From: Acanthosepion lycidas
Taxonomy: Eukaryota > Mollusca > Cephalopoda > Sepiida > Sepiidae
Length of the DNA stretch: 64,000 bases
Reading direction: 5' to 3'
Assembly: GCA_963932145.1 (NCBI GenBank)
Contig: CAWVQA010000085.1
Span: forward strand, 434,001-498,000
Part shown: piece after piece, positions 41,046 to 54,912 of the stretch
Numbering within the stretch: position 1 is the first letter of the stretch
Layout: each line of letters opens with the position of its first letter
Notes under the pieces: generated by a model
Database searches by the model: none
What the model was told of the DNA's origin: nothing
The model's input: only the letters and a program-made list of their open reading frames with translations
Made by a program: the position numbers and the translations under genes

Positions 41046-44000
41046 TTGACTTCAAATTCATACAGTGATCGTAGCATGCATGGACTCAACTCATATGACT
41101 GGGATTTCCATGAAAAAGATTGTGGGCCGAAAATGGGTGATCACTGTACATTTCTCTTCTGTTTCCTATTTATATTTCTATTTTACCTCCTCAATTTAGC
41201 ATTATGGACAGGGAAAGACCTAATCTAAGATCTGCACAAAAATATTTTGCCTTCAAATTCATACCGTGATCGTAGCATGCATGGACTCGACTCATATGAC
41301 TGGGATTTCCATGAAAAAGATTGTGGGCCGAAAATGGGTGATCACTGTACATTTCTCTTCTGTTTCCTATTTATATTTCTATTTTACCTCCTCAATTTCG
41401 CATTATGGACAGGGAAAGACCTAATCTAAGATCTGCACAAAAATATTTTGCCTTCAAATTCATACCGTGATCGTAGCATGCATGGACTCGACTCATATGA
41501 CTGGGATTTCCATGAAAAAGATTGTGGGCCGAAAATGGGTGATCACTGTACATTTCTCTTCTGATTCCTATTTATATTTCTATTTTACCTCCTCAATTTC
41601 GCATTATGGACAGGGAAAGACCTAATCTAAGATCTGCACAAAAATATTTTACCTTCAAATTCATATCGTGATTGTAGCATGCATGGACCCGACTCATATG
41701 ACTGGGATTTCCATGAAAAAGATTGTGGGCCGAAAATGGGTGATCACTGTACATTTCTCTTCTGATTCCTATTTATATTTCTATTTTACCTCCTCAATTT
41801 CGCATTATGGACAGGGAAAGACCTCATCTAATATCTGCACAAAAATATTTTACCTTCAAATTCATATCGTGATTGTAGCATGCATGGACCCGACTCATAT
41901 GACTGGGATTTCCATGAAAAAGATTGTGGGCCGAAAATGGGTGATCACTGTACATTTCTCTTCTGTTTCCTATTTATATTTCTATTTTACCTCCTCAATT
42001 TCGCATTATGGACAGGGAAAGACCTAATCTAAGATCTGCACAAAAATATTTTGCCTTCAAATTCATACCGTGATTGTAGCATGCATGGACCCGACTCATA
42101 TGACTGGGATTTCCATGAAAAAGATTGTGGGCCGAAAATGGGTGATCACTGCACATTTTTCTTCTGTTTCCTATTTATATTTCTATTTTACCTCCTCAAT
42201 TTAGCATTATGGACAGGGAAAGACCTAATCTAAGATCTGCACAAAAATATTTCGCCTTCAAATTCATACCGTGATCGTAGCATGCATGGACTCGACTCAT
42301 ATGACTGGGATTTCCATGAAAAAGATTGTGGGCCGAAAATGGGTGATCACTGTACATTTCTCTTCTGATTCCTATTTATATTTCTATTTTACCTCCTCAA
42401 TTTCGCATTATGGACAGGGAAAGACCTAATCTAAGATCTGCACAAAAATATTTTACCTTCAAATTCATATCGTGATTGTAGCATGCATGGACCCGACTCA
42501 TATGACTGGGATTTCCATGAAAAAGATTGTGGGCCGAAAATGGGTGATCACTGTACATTTCTCTTCTGTTTCCTATTTATATTTCTATTTTACCTCCTAA
42601 ATTTCGCATTATGGACAGGGAAAGACCTAATCTAAGATCTGCACAAAAATATTTTGACTTCAAATTCATACAGTGATCGTAGCATGCATGGACTCAACTC
42701 ATATGACTGGGATTTCCATGAAAAAGATTGTGGGCCGAAAATGGGTGATCACTGTACATTTCTCTTCTGTTTCCTATTTATATTTCTATTTTACCTCCTC
42801 AATTTAGCATTATGGACAGGGAAAGACCTAATCTAAGATCTGCACAAAAATATTTTGCCTTCAAATTCATACCGTGATCGTAGCATGCATGGACTCGACT
42901 CATATGACTGGGATTTCCATGAAAAAGATTGTGGGCCGAAAATGGGTGATCACTGTACATTTCTCTTCTGTTTCCTATTTATATTTCTATTTTACCTCCT
43001 CAATTTCGCATTATGGACAGGGAAAGACCTAATCTAAGATCTGCACAAAAATATTTTGCCTTCAAATTCATACCGTGATCGTAGCATGCATGGACTCGAC
43101 TCATATGACTGGGATTTCCATGAAAAAGATTGTGGGCCGAAAATGGGTGATCACTGTACATTTCTCTTCTGATTCCTATTTATATTTCTATTTTACCTCC
43201 TCAATTTCGCATTATGGACAGGGAAAGGCCTAATCTAAGATCTGCACAAAAATATTTTACCTTCAAATTCATATCGTGATTGTAGCATGCATGGACCCGA
43301 CTCATATGACTGGGATTTCCATGAAAAAGATTGTGGGCCGAAAATGGGTGATCACTGTACATTTCTCTTCTGTTTCCTATTTATATTTCTATTTTACCTC
43401 CTCAATTTCGCATTATGGACAGGGAAAGACCTAATCTAAGATCTGCACAAAAATATTTTGCCTTCAAATTCATACCGTGATTGTAGCATGCATGGACCCG
43501 ACTCATATGACTGGGATTTCCATGAAAAAGATTGTGGGCCGAAAATGGGTGATCACTGCACATTTTTCTTCTGTTTCCTATTTATATTTCTATTTTACCT
43601 CCTCAATTTAGCATTATGGACAGGGAAAGACCTAATCTAAGATCTGCACAAAAATATTTTGCCTTCAAATTCATACCGTGATCGTAGCATGCATGGACTC
43701 GACTCATATGACTGGGATTTCCATGAAAAAGATTGTGGGCCGAAAATGGGTGATCACTGTACATTTCTCTTCTGATTCCTATTTATATTTCTATTTTACC
43801 TCCTCAATTTCGCATTATGGACAGGGAAAGACCTAATCTAAGATCTGCACAAAAATATTTTACCTTCAAATTCATATCGTGATTGTAGCATGCATGGACC
43901 CGACTCATATGACTGGGATTTCCATGAAAAAGATTGTGGGCCGAAAATGGGTGATCACTGTACATTTCTCTTCTGTTTCCTATTTATATTTCTATTTTAC

Positions 44001-44261
44001 CTCCTCAATTTCGCATTATGGACAGGGAAAGACCTAATCTAAGATCTGCACAAAAATATTTTACCTTCAAATTCATATCGTGATTGTAGCATGCATGGAC
44101 CCGACTCATATGACTGGGATTTCCATGAAAAAGATTGTGGGCCGAAAATGGGTGATCACTGTACATTTCTCTTCTGTTTCCTATTTATATTTCTATTTTA
44201 CCTCCTCAATTTCGCATTATGGACAGGGAAAGACCTAATCTAAGATCTGCACAAAAATATT
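41046..44261 (+). repeat. Reiterated a-b-c-d-e monomer cassette
   Basis: Five marked units recur in order: a (ACAGTGATCG, CTCAACTC), b (standard left half, AATTTCGC), c (CTTCTGATTCC), d (TTACCTTCAAATTCATATC, GATTGTAG, GGACCC) and e (GATTGTAG, GGACCC, CACTGCACATTTTTC). They run a to e at 41046-42251 with an extra d-like unit, c-d at 42252-42653, a to e again at 42654-43658, then c-d-d at 43659-44261. The a-to-e order returns at 47679-48683, exactly 5025 bp (25 units) after 42654. This region is the immediate source, or a relative, of the long HOR to its right. Confidence 0.87.
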
Positions 44262-45869
44262 TTGCCTTCAAATTCATACCGTGATTGTAGCATGCATGGA
44301 CCCGACTCATATGACTGGGATTTCCATGAAAAAGATTGTGGGCCGAAAATGGGTGATCACTGCACATTTTTCTTCTGTTTCCTATTTATATTTCTATTTT
44401 ACCTCCTCAATTTAGCATTATGGACAGGGAAAGACCTAATCTAAGATCTGCACAAAAATATTTCGCCTTCAAATTCATACCGTGATCGTAGCATGCATGG
44501 ACTCGACTCATATGACTGGGATTTCCATGAAAAATATTGTGGGCTGAAAATGGGTGATCACTGTACATTTCTCTTCTGTTTCCTATTTATATTTCTATTT
44601 TACCTCCTCAATTTCGCATTATGGACAGGGAAAGACCTAATCTAAGATCTGCAAAAAAATATTTTTCCTTCAAATTCATACCTTGATCGTAGCATGCATG
44701 GACTCGACTCATATGACTGGGATTTCCATAAAAAAGATTGTGGGCCGAAAATGGGTGATCACTGTACATTTCTCTTCTGTTTCCTATTTATATTTCTATT
44801 TTACATCCTCAATTTAGCATTATGGACAGGGAAAGACCTAATCTTAGATCTGCACAAAAATATTTTGCCTTCAAATTCATACCGTGATCGTAGCATGCAT
44901 GGACTCGACTCATATGACTGGGATTTCCATAAAAAAGATTGTGGGCCGAAAATGGGTGATCACTGTACATTTCTCTTCTGTTTCCTATTTATATTTCTAT
45001 TTTACCTCCTCAATTTCGCATTATGGACAGGGAAAGACCTAATCTAAGATCTGCACAAAAATATTTTGCCTTCAAATTCATACCGTGATCGTAGCATGCA
45101 TGGACTCGACTCATATGACTGGGATTTCCATGAAAAAGATTGTGGGCTGAAAATGGGTGATCACTGTACATTTCTCGTCTGTTTCCTATTTATATTTCTA
45201 TTTTACCTCCTCAATTTAGCATAATGGACAGGGAAAGACCTAATCTAAGATCTGCACAAAAATATTTTGCCTTCAAATTCATACCGTGATCGTAGCATGC
45301 ATGGACTCGACTCATATGACTGGGATTTCCATAAAAAAGATTGTGGGCCGAAAATGGGTGATCACTGTACATTTCTCTTCTGTTTCCTATTTATATTTCT
45401 ATTTTACATCCTCAATTTAGCATTATGGACAGGGAAAGACCTAATCTTAGATATGCACAAAAATATTTTGTCTTCAAATTCATACCGTGATCGTAGCATG
45501 CATGGACTCGACTCATATGACTGGGATTTCCATGAAAAAGATTGTGGGCCGAAAATAGATGATCACTGTACATTTCTCTTCTGTTTCCTATTTATATTTA
45601 TATTTTACCTCCTCAATTTAGCATTATGGAGAGGGAAAGACCTAATCTAAGATCTGCACAAAAATATTTCGACTTCAAATTCATACCGTGATCGTAGCAT
45701 GCATGGACTCGACTCATGTGACTGGGATTTCCATAAAAAAGATTGTGGGCCGAAAATGGGTGATCACTGTACATTTCTCTTCTGTTTCCTATTTATATTT
45801 CTATTTTACATCCTCAATTTAGCATTATGGACAGGGAAAGACCTAATCTAAGACATGCACAAAAATATT

Positions 45870-47276
45870 TTGCCTTCAAATTCATACAGTGATCGTAGCA
45901 TGCATGGACTCAACTCATATGACTGGGATTTCCATGAAAAAGATTGTGGGCCGAAAATGGGTGATCACTGTACATTTCTCTTCTGTTTCCTATTTATATT
46001 TCTATTTTACCTCCTCAATTTAGCATTATGGACAGGGAAAGACCTAATCTAAGATCTGCACAAAAATATTTTGCCTTCAAATTCATACCGTGATCGTAGC
46101 ATGCATTGACTCGACTCCTATGACTGGGATTTCCATGAAAAAGATTGTGGGCCGAAAATGGGGGATCACTGTACATTTCTCTTCTGTTTCCTATTTATAT
46201 TTCTATTTTACCTCCTCAATTTCGCATTATGGACAGGGAAAGACCTAATCTAAGATCTGCACAAAAATATTTTGCCTTCAAATTCATATCGTGATTGTAG
46301 CATGCATGGACCCGACTCATATGACTGGGATTTCCATGAAAAAGATTGTGGGCCGAAAATGGGTGATCACTGTACATTTCTCTTCTGTTTCCTATTTATA
46401 TTTCTATTTTACCTCCTCAATTTAGCATTATGGACAGGGAAAGACCTAATCTAAGATCTGCACAAAAATATTTTGCCTTCAAATTCATACCGTGATCGTA
46501 GCATGCATGGACTCGACTCATATGACTGGGATTTCCATGAAAAAGATTGTGGGCCGAAAATGGGTGATCACTGTACATTTCTCTTCTGTTTACTATTTAT
46601 ATTTCTGTTTTACCTCCTCAATTTCGCATTATGGACAGGGAAAGACCTAATCTAAGATCTGCACAAAAATATTTTGCCTTCAAATTCATACCGTGATTGT
46701 AGCATGCATGGACCCGACTCATATGACTGGGATTTCCATGAAAAAGATTGTGGGCCGAAAATGGGTGATCACTGTACATTTCTCTTCTGTTTCCTATTTA
46801 TATTTCTATTTTACCTCCTCAATTTAGCATTATGGACAGGGAAAGACCTAATCTAAGACATGCACAAAAATATTTTGCCTTCAAATTCATACAGTGATCG
46901 TAGCATGCATGGACTCAACTCATATGACTGGGATTTCCATGAAAAAGATTGTGGGCCGAAAATGGGTGATCACTGTACATTTCTCTTCTGTTTCCTATTT
47001 ATATTTCTATTTTACCTCCTCAATTTAGCATTATGGACAGGGAAAGACCTAATCTAAGATCTGCACAAAAATATTTTGCCTTCAAATTCATACCGTGATC
47101 GTAGCATGCATTGACTCGACTCCTATGACTGGGATTTCCATGAAAAAGATTGTGGGCCGAAAATGGGGGATCACTGTACATTTCTCTTCTGTTTCCTATT
47201 TATATTTCTATTTTACCTCCTCAATTTCGCATTATGGACAGGGAAAGACCTAATCTAAGATCTGCACAAAAATATT
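45870..47276 (+). repeat. 5-mer sub-repeat inside the long HOR
   Basis: The unit with ACAGTGATCG and CTCAACTC at 45870, followed by the unit with GCATTGACTCGACTCCTATG and ATGGGGGATC at 46071, recurs at 46875 and 47076, exactly 1005 bp (five units) on. The corresponding 5-mer in the second long copy (50492-51496) is not followed by a second such pair, so this internal duplication is specific to the first copy or was lost from the second. Confidence 0.85.
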
Positions 47277-50200
47277 TTGCCTTCAAATTCATACCGTGAT
47301 CGTAGCATGCATGGACTCGACTCATATGACTGGGATTTCCATGAAAAAGATTGTGGGCCGAAAATGGGGGATCACTGTACATTTCTCTTCTGTTTCCTAT
47401 TTATATTTCTATTTTACCTCCTCAATTTCGCATTATGGACAGGGAAAGACCTAATCTAAGATCTGCACAAAAATATTTTACCTTCAAATTCATATCGTGA
47501 TTGTAGCATGCATGGACCCGACTCATATGACTGGGATTTCCATGAAAAAGATTGTGGGCCGAAAATGGGTGATCACTGTACATTTCTCTTCTGTTTCCTA
47601 TTTATATTTCTATTTTACCTCCTCAATTTCGCATTATGGACAGGGAAAGACCTAATCTAAGATCTGCACAAAAATATTTTGACTTCAAATTCATACAGTG
47701 ATCGTAGCATGCATGGACTCAACTCATATGACTGGGATTTCCATGAAAAAGATTGTGGGCCGAAAATGGGTGATCACTGTACATTTCTCTTCTGTTTCCT
47801 ATTTATATTTCTATTTTACCTCCTCAATTTAGCATTATGGACAGGGAAAGACCTAATCTAAGATCTGCACAAAAATATTTTGCCTTCAAATTCATACCGT
47901 GATCGTAGCATGCATGGACTCGACTCATATGACTGGGATTTCCATGAAAAAGATTGTGGGCCGAAAATGGGTGATCACTGTACATTTCTCTTCTGTTTCC
48001 TATTTATATTTCTATTTTACCTCCTCAATTTCGCATTATGGACAGGGAAAGACCTAATCTAAGATCTGCACAAAAATATTTTGCCTTCAAATTCATACCG
48101 TGATCGTAGCATGCATGGACTCGACTCATATGACTGGGATTTCCATGAAAAAGATTGTGGGCCGAAAATGGGTGATCACTGTACATTTCTCTTCTGATTC
48201 CTATTTATATTTCTATTTTACCTCCTCAATTTCGCATTATGGACAGGGAAAGACCTAATCTAAGATCTGCACAAAAATATTTTACCTTCAAATTCATATC
48301 GTGATTGTAGCATGCATGGACCCGACTCATATGACTGGGATTTCCATGAAAAAGATTGTGGGCCGAAAATGGGTGATCACTGTACATTTCTCTTCTGTTT
48401 CCTATTTATATTTCTATTTTACCTCCTCAATTTCGCATTATGGACAGGGAAAGACCTAATCTAAGATCTGCACAAAAATATTTTGCCTTCAAATTCATAC
48501 CGTGATTGTAGCATGCATGGACCCGACTCATATGACTGGGATTTCCATGAAAAAGATTGTGGGCCGAAAATGGGTGATCACTGCACATTTTTCTTCTGTT
48601 TCCTATTTATATTTCTATTTTACCTCCTCAATTTAGCATTATGGACAGGGAAAGACCTAATCTAAGATCTGCACAAAAATATTTCGCCTTCAAATTCATA
48701 CCGTGATCGTAGCATGCATGGACTCGACTCATATGACTGGGATTTCCATGAAAAATATTGTGGGCTGAAAATGGGTGATCACTGTACATTTCTCTTCTGT
48801 TTCCTATTTATATTTCTATTTTACCTCCTCAATTTCGCATTATGGACAGGGAAAGACCTAATCTAAGATCTGCAAAAAAATATTTTTCCTTCAAATTCAT
48901 ACCTTGATCGTAGCATGCATGGACTCGACTCATATGACTGGGATTTCCATAAAAAAGATTGTGGGCCGAAAATGGGTGATCACTGTACATTTCTCTTCTG
49001 TTTCCTATTTATATTTCTATTTTACATCCTCAATTTAGCATTATGGACAGGGAAAGACCTAATCTTAGATCTGCACAAAAATATTTTGTCTTCAAATTCA
49101 TACCGTGATCGTAGCATGCATGGACTCGACTCATATGACTGGGATTTCATGAAAAAGATTGTGGGCCGAAAATGGATGATCACTGTACATTTCTCTTCTG
49201 TTTCCTATTTATATTTCTATTTTACCTCCTCAATTTAGCATTATGGAGAGGGAAAGACCTAATCTAAGACCTGCACAAAAATATTTTGCCTTCAAATTCA
49301 TATCGTGATTGTAGCATGCATGGACCCGACTCATATGACTGGGAATTCCATGAAAAAGATTGTGGGCCGAAAATGGGTGATCACTGCACATTTCTCTTCT
49401 GTTTCCTATTTATATTTCTATTTTACCTCCTCAATTTAGCATTATGGACAGGGAAAGACCTAATCTAAGATCTGCACAAAAATATTTTGCCTTCAAATTC
49501 ATACCGTGATCGTAGCATGCATGGACTCGACTCATATGACTGGGATTTCCATAAAAAAGATTGTGGGGCGAAAATGGGTGATCACTGTACATTTCTCTTC
49601 TGTTTCCTATTTATATTTCTATTTTACCTCCTCAATTTCGCATTATGGACAGGGAAAGACCTAATCTAAGATCTGCACAAAAATATTTTGCCTTCAAATT
49701 CATACCGTGATTGTAGCATGCATGGACTCGACTCATATGACTGGGATTTCCATGAAAAAGATTGTGGGCTGAAAATGGGTGATCACTGTACATTTCTCTT
49801 CTGTTTCCTATTTATATTTCTATTTTACCTCCTCAATTTAGCATAATGGACAGGGAAAGACCTAATCTAAGATCTGCACAAAAATATTTTGCCTTCAAAT
49901 TCATACCGTGATCGTAGCATGCATGGACTCGACTCATATGACTGGGATTTCCATAAAAAAGATTGTGGGCCGAAAATGGGTGATCACTGTACATTTCTCT
50001 TCTGTTTCCTATTTATATTTCTATTTTACATCCTCAATTTAGCATTATGGACAGGGAAAGACCTAATCTTAGATATGCACAAAAATATTTTGTCTTCAAA
50101 TTCATACCGTGATCGTAGCATGCATGGACTCGACTCATATGACTGGGATTTCCATGAAAAAGATTGTGGGCCGAAAATAGATGATCACTGTACATTTCTC

Positions 50201-52099
50201 TTCTGTTTCCTATTTATATTTATATTTTACCTCCTCAATTTAGCATTATGGAGAGGGAAAGACCTAATCTAAGATCTGCACAAAAATATTTCGCCTTCAA
50301 ATTCATACCGTGATCGTAGCATGCATGGACTCGACTCATGTGACTGGGATTTCCATAAAAAAGATTGTGGGCCGAAAATGGGTGATCACTGTACATTTCT
50401 CTTCTGTTTCCTATTTATATTTCTATTTTACATCCTCAATTTAGCATTATGGACAGGGAAAGACCTAATCTAAGACATGCACAAAAATATTTTGCCTTCA
50501 AATTCATACAGTGATCGTAGCATGCATGGACTCAACTCATATGACTGGGATTTCCATGAAAAAGATTGTGGGCCGAAAATGGGTGATCACTGTACATTTC
50601 TCTTCTGTTTCCTATTTATATTTCTATTTTACCTCCTCAATTTAGCATTATGGACAGGGAAAGACCTAATCTAAGATCTGCACAAAAATATTTTGCCTTC
50701 AAATTCATACCGTGATCGTAGCATGCATTGACTCGACTCCTATGACTGGGATTTCCATGAAAAAGATTGTGGGCCGAAAATGGGGGATCACTGTACATTT
50801 CTCTTCTGTTTCCTATTTATATTTCTATTTTACCTCCTCAATTTCGCATTATGGACAGGGAAAGACCTAATCTAAGATCTGCACAAAAATATTTTGCCTT
50901 CAAATTCATATCGTGATTGTAGCATGCATGGACCCGACTCATATGACTGGGATTTCCATGAAAAAGATTGTGGGCCGAAAATGGGTGATCACTGTACATT
51001 TCTCTTCTGTTTCCTATTTATATTTCTATTTTACCTCCTCAATTTAGCATTATGGACAGGGAAAGACCTAATCTAAGATCTGCACAAAAATATTTTGCCT
51101 TCAAATTCATACCGTGATCGTAGCATGCATGGACTCGACTCATATGACTGGGATTTCCATGAAAAAGATTGTGGGCCGAAAATGGGTGATCACTGTACAT
51201 TTCTCTTCTGTTTACTATTTATATTTCTGTTTTACCTCCTCAATTTCGCATTATGGACAGGGAAAGACCTAATCTAAGATCTGCACAAAAATATTTTGCC
51301 TTCAAATTCATATCGTGATTGTAGCATGCATGGACCCGACTCATATGACTGGGATTTCCATGAAAAAGATTGTGGGCCGAAAATGGGTGATCACTGTACA
51401 TTTCTCTTCTGTTTCCTATTTATATTTCTATTTTACCTCCTCAATTTAGCATTATGGACAGGGAAAGACCTAATCTAAGATCTGCACAAAAATATTTTGC
51501 CTTCAAATTCATACCGTGATCGTAGCATGCATGGACTCGACTCATATGACTGGGATTTCCATGAAAAAGATTGTGGGCCGAAAATGGGTGATCACTGTAC
51601 ATTTCTCTTCTGTTTCCTATTTATATTTCTATTTTACCTCCTCAATTTCGCATTATGGACAGGGAAAGACCTAATCTAAGACCTGCACAAAAATATTTTG
51701 CCTTCAAATTCATATCGTGATTGTAGCATGCATGGACCCGACTCATATGACTGGGATTTCCATGAAAAAGATTGTGGGCCGAAAATGGGTGATCACTGTA
51801 CATTTCTCTTCTGTTTCCTATTTATATTTCTATTTTACCTCCTCAATTTAGCCTTATAGACAGGGAAAGACCTAATCTAAGATCTGCACAAAAATATTTT
51901 GCCTTCAAATTCATATCGTGATTGTAGCATGCATGGACCCGACTCATATGACTGGGATTTCCATGAAAAAGATTGTGGGCCGAAAATGGGTGATCACTGT
52001 ACATTTCTCTTCTGTTTCCTATTTATATTTCTATTTTACCTCCTCAATTTCGCATTATGGACAGGGAAAGACCTAATCTAAGATCTGCACAAAAATATT

Positions 52100-52903
52100 T
52101 TGACTTCAAATTCATACAGTGATCGTAGCATGCATGGACTCAACTCATATGACTGGGATTTCCATGAAAAAGATTGTGGGCCGAAAATGGGTGATCACTG
52201 TACATTTCTCTTCTGTTTCCTATTTATATTTCTATTTTACCTCCTCAATTTAGCATTATAGACAGGGAAAGACCTAATCTAAGATCTGCACAAAAATATT
52301 TTACCTTCAAATTCATATCGTGATTGTAGCATGCATGGACCCGACTCATATGACTGGGATTTCCATGAAAAAGATTGTGGGCCGAAAATGGGTGATCACT
52401 GTACATTTCTCTTCTGTTTCCTATTTATATTTCTATTTTACCTCCTCAATTTCGCATTATGGACAGGGAAAGACCTAATCTAAGATCTGCACAAAAATAT
52501 TTTGACTTCAAATTCATACAGTGATCGTAGCATGCATGGACTCAACTCATATGACTGGGATTTCCATGAAAAAGATTGTGGGCCGAAAATGGGTGATCAC
52601 TGTACATTTCTCTTCTGTTTCCTATTTATATTTCTATTTTACCTCCTCAATTTAGCATTATAGACAGGGAAAGACCTAATCTAAGATCTGCACAAAAATA
52701 TTTTGCCTTCAAATTCATATCGTGATTGTAGCATGCATGGACCCGACTCATATGACTGGGATTTCCATGAAAAAGATTGTGGGCCGAAAATGGGTGATCA
52801 CTGTACATTTCTCTTCTGTTTCCTATTTATATTTCTATTTTACCTCCTCAATTTCGCATTATGGACAGGGAAAGACCTAATCTAAGATCTGCACAAAAAT
52901 ATT
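52100..52903 (+). repeat. Dimer duplication, two copies of 402 bp
   Basis: Units at 52100 and 52502 are the same variant (TTGACTTC, ACAGTGATCG, CTCAACTC, ATTATAGACAGG). Each is followed by a GATTGTAG/GGACCC unit ending AATTTCGC. The two dimers differ mainly by TTACCTTC versus TTGCCTTC at the start of the second unit. Confidence 0.87.
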
Positions 52904-54912
52904 TTGCCTTCAAATTCATACCGTGATTGTAGCATGCATGGACCCGACTCATATGACTGGGATTTCCATGAAAAAGATTGTGGGCCGAAAATGGGTGATC
53001 ACTGCACATTTTTCTTCTGTTTCCTATTTATATTTCTATTTTACCTCCTCAATTTAGCATTATGGACAGGGAAAGACCTAATCTAAGATCTGCACAAAAA
53101 TATTTCGCCTTCAAATTCATACCGTGATCGTAGCATGCATGGACTCGACTCATATGACTGGGATTTCCATGAAAAATATTGTGGGCTGAAAATGGGTGAT
53201 CACTGTACATTTCTCTTCTGTTTCCTATTTATATTTCTATTTTACCTCCTCAATTTCGCATTATGGACAGGGAAAGACCTAATCTAAGATCTGCAAAAAA
53301 ATATTTTTCTTTCAAATTCATACCTTGATCGTAGCATGCATGGACTCGACTCATATGACTGGGATTTCCATAAAAAAGATTGTGGGCCGAAAATGGGTGA
53401 TCACTGTACATTTCTCTTCTGTTTCCTATTTATATTTCTATTTTACATCCTCAATTTAGCATTATGGACAGGGAAAGACCTAATCTTAGATCTGCACAAA
53501 AATATTTTGTCTTCAAATTCATACCGTGATCGTAGCATGCATGGACTCGACTCATATGACTGGGATTTCATGAAAAAGATTGTGGGCCGAAAATGGATGA
53601 TCACTGTACATTTCTCTTCTGTTTCCTATTTATATTTCTATTTTACCTCCTCAATTTAGCATTATGGAGAGGGAAAGACCTAATCTAAGACCTGCACAAA
53701 AATATTTTGCCTTCAAATTCATATCGTGATTGTAGCATGCATGGACCCGACTCATATGACTGGGAATTCCATGAAAAAGATTGTGGGCCGAAAATGGGTG
53801 ATCACTGCACATTTCTCTTCTGTTTCCTATTTATATTTCTATTTTACCTCCTCAATTTAGCATTATGGACAGGGAAAGACCTAATCTAAGATCTGCACAA
53901 AAATATTTTGCCTTCAAATTCATACCGTGATCGTAGCATGCATGGACTCGACTCATATGACTGGGATTTCCATAAAAAAGATTGTGGGCCGAAAATGGGT
54001 GATCACTGTACATTTCTCTTCTGTTTCCTATTTATATTTCTATTTTACCTCCTCAATTTCGCATTATGGACAGGGAAAGACCTAATCTAAGATCTGCACA
54101 AAAATATTTTGCCTTCAAATTCATACCGTGATCGTAGCATGCATGGACTCGACTCATATGACTGGGATTTCCATGAAAAAGATTGTGGGCTGAAAATGGG
54201 TGATCACTGTACATTTCTCGTCTGTTTCCTATTTATATTTCTATTTTACCTCCTCAATTTAGCATAATGGACAGGGAAAGACCTAATCTAAGATCTGCAC
54301 AAAAATATTTTGCCTTCAAATTCATACCGTGATCGTAGCATGCATGGACTCGACTCATATGACTGGGATTTCCATAAAAAAGATTGTGGGCCGAAAATGG
54401 GTGATCACTGTACATTTCTCTTCTGTTTCCTATTTATATTTCTATTTTACATCCTCAATTTAGCATTATGGACAGGGAAAGACCTAATCTTAGATATGCA
54501 CAAAAATATTTTGCCTTCAAATTCATACCGTGATCGTAGCATGCATGGACTCGACTCATATGACTGGGATTTCCATGAAAAAGATTGTGGGCCGAAAATA
54601 GATGATCACTGTACATTTCTCTTCTGTTTCCTATTTATATTTATATTTTACCTCCTCAATTTAGCATTATGGAGAGGGAAAGACCTAATCTAAGATCTGC
54701 ACAAAAATATTTCGCCTTCAAATTCATACCGTGATCGTAGCATGCATGGACTCGACTCATGTGACTGGGATTTCCATAAAAAAGATTGTGGGCCGAAAAT
54801 GGGTGATCACTGTACATTTCTCTTCTGTTTCCTATTTATATTTCTATTTTACATCCTCAATTTAGCATTATGGACAGGGAAAGACCTAATCTAAGACATG
54901 CACAAAAATATT

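Larger units (their letters stand above)
44262..54912 (+). repeat. Long HOR of 21-22 monomers, two copies plus a partial third
   Basis: Repeats begin at 44262, 48483 and 52904 (spacings 4221 and 4421 bp), each opening with unit e, then an ATTTCGCC/GGGCTG unit, then a TTTTTCCTTC/CCTTGATCG/CATAAAAAAG unit. Copy two and the partial third agree unit by unit from 48483/52904 to about 50491/54912. I saw only five base differences in about 2 kb: CCTTC/CTTTC near 48893, GGGGCG/GGGCCG near 49567, GATTG/GATCG near 49711, CTCTTC/CTCGTC near 49797, and GTCTTC/GCCTTC near 50091. Copy one lacks the two units at 49086-49486, so its match to copy two shifts from 4221 to 4622 bp. After 54912 the third copy diverges. 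Confidence 0.93.
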
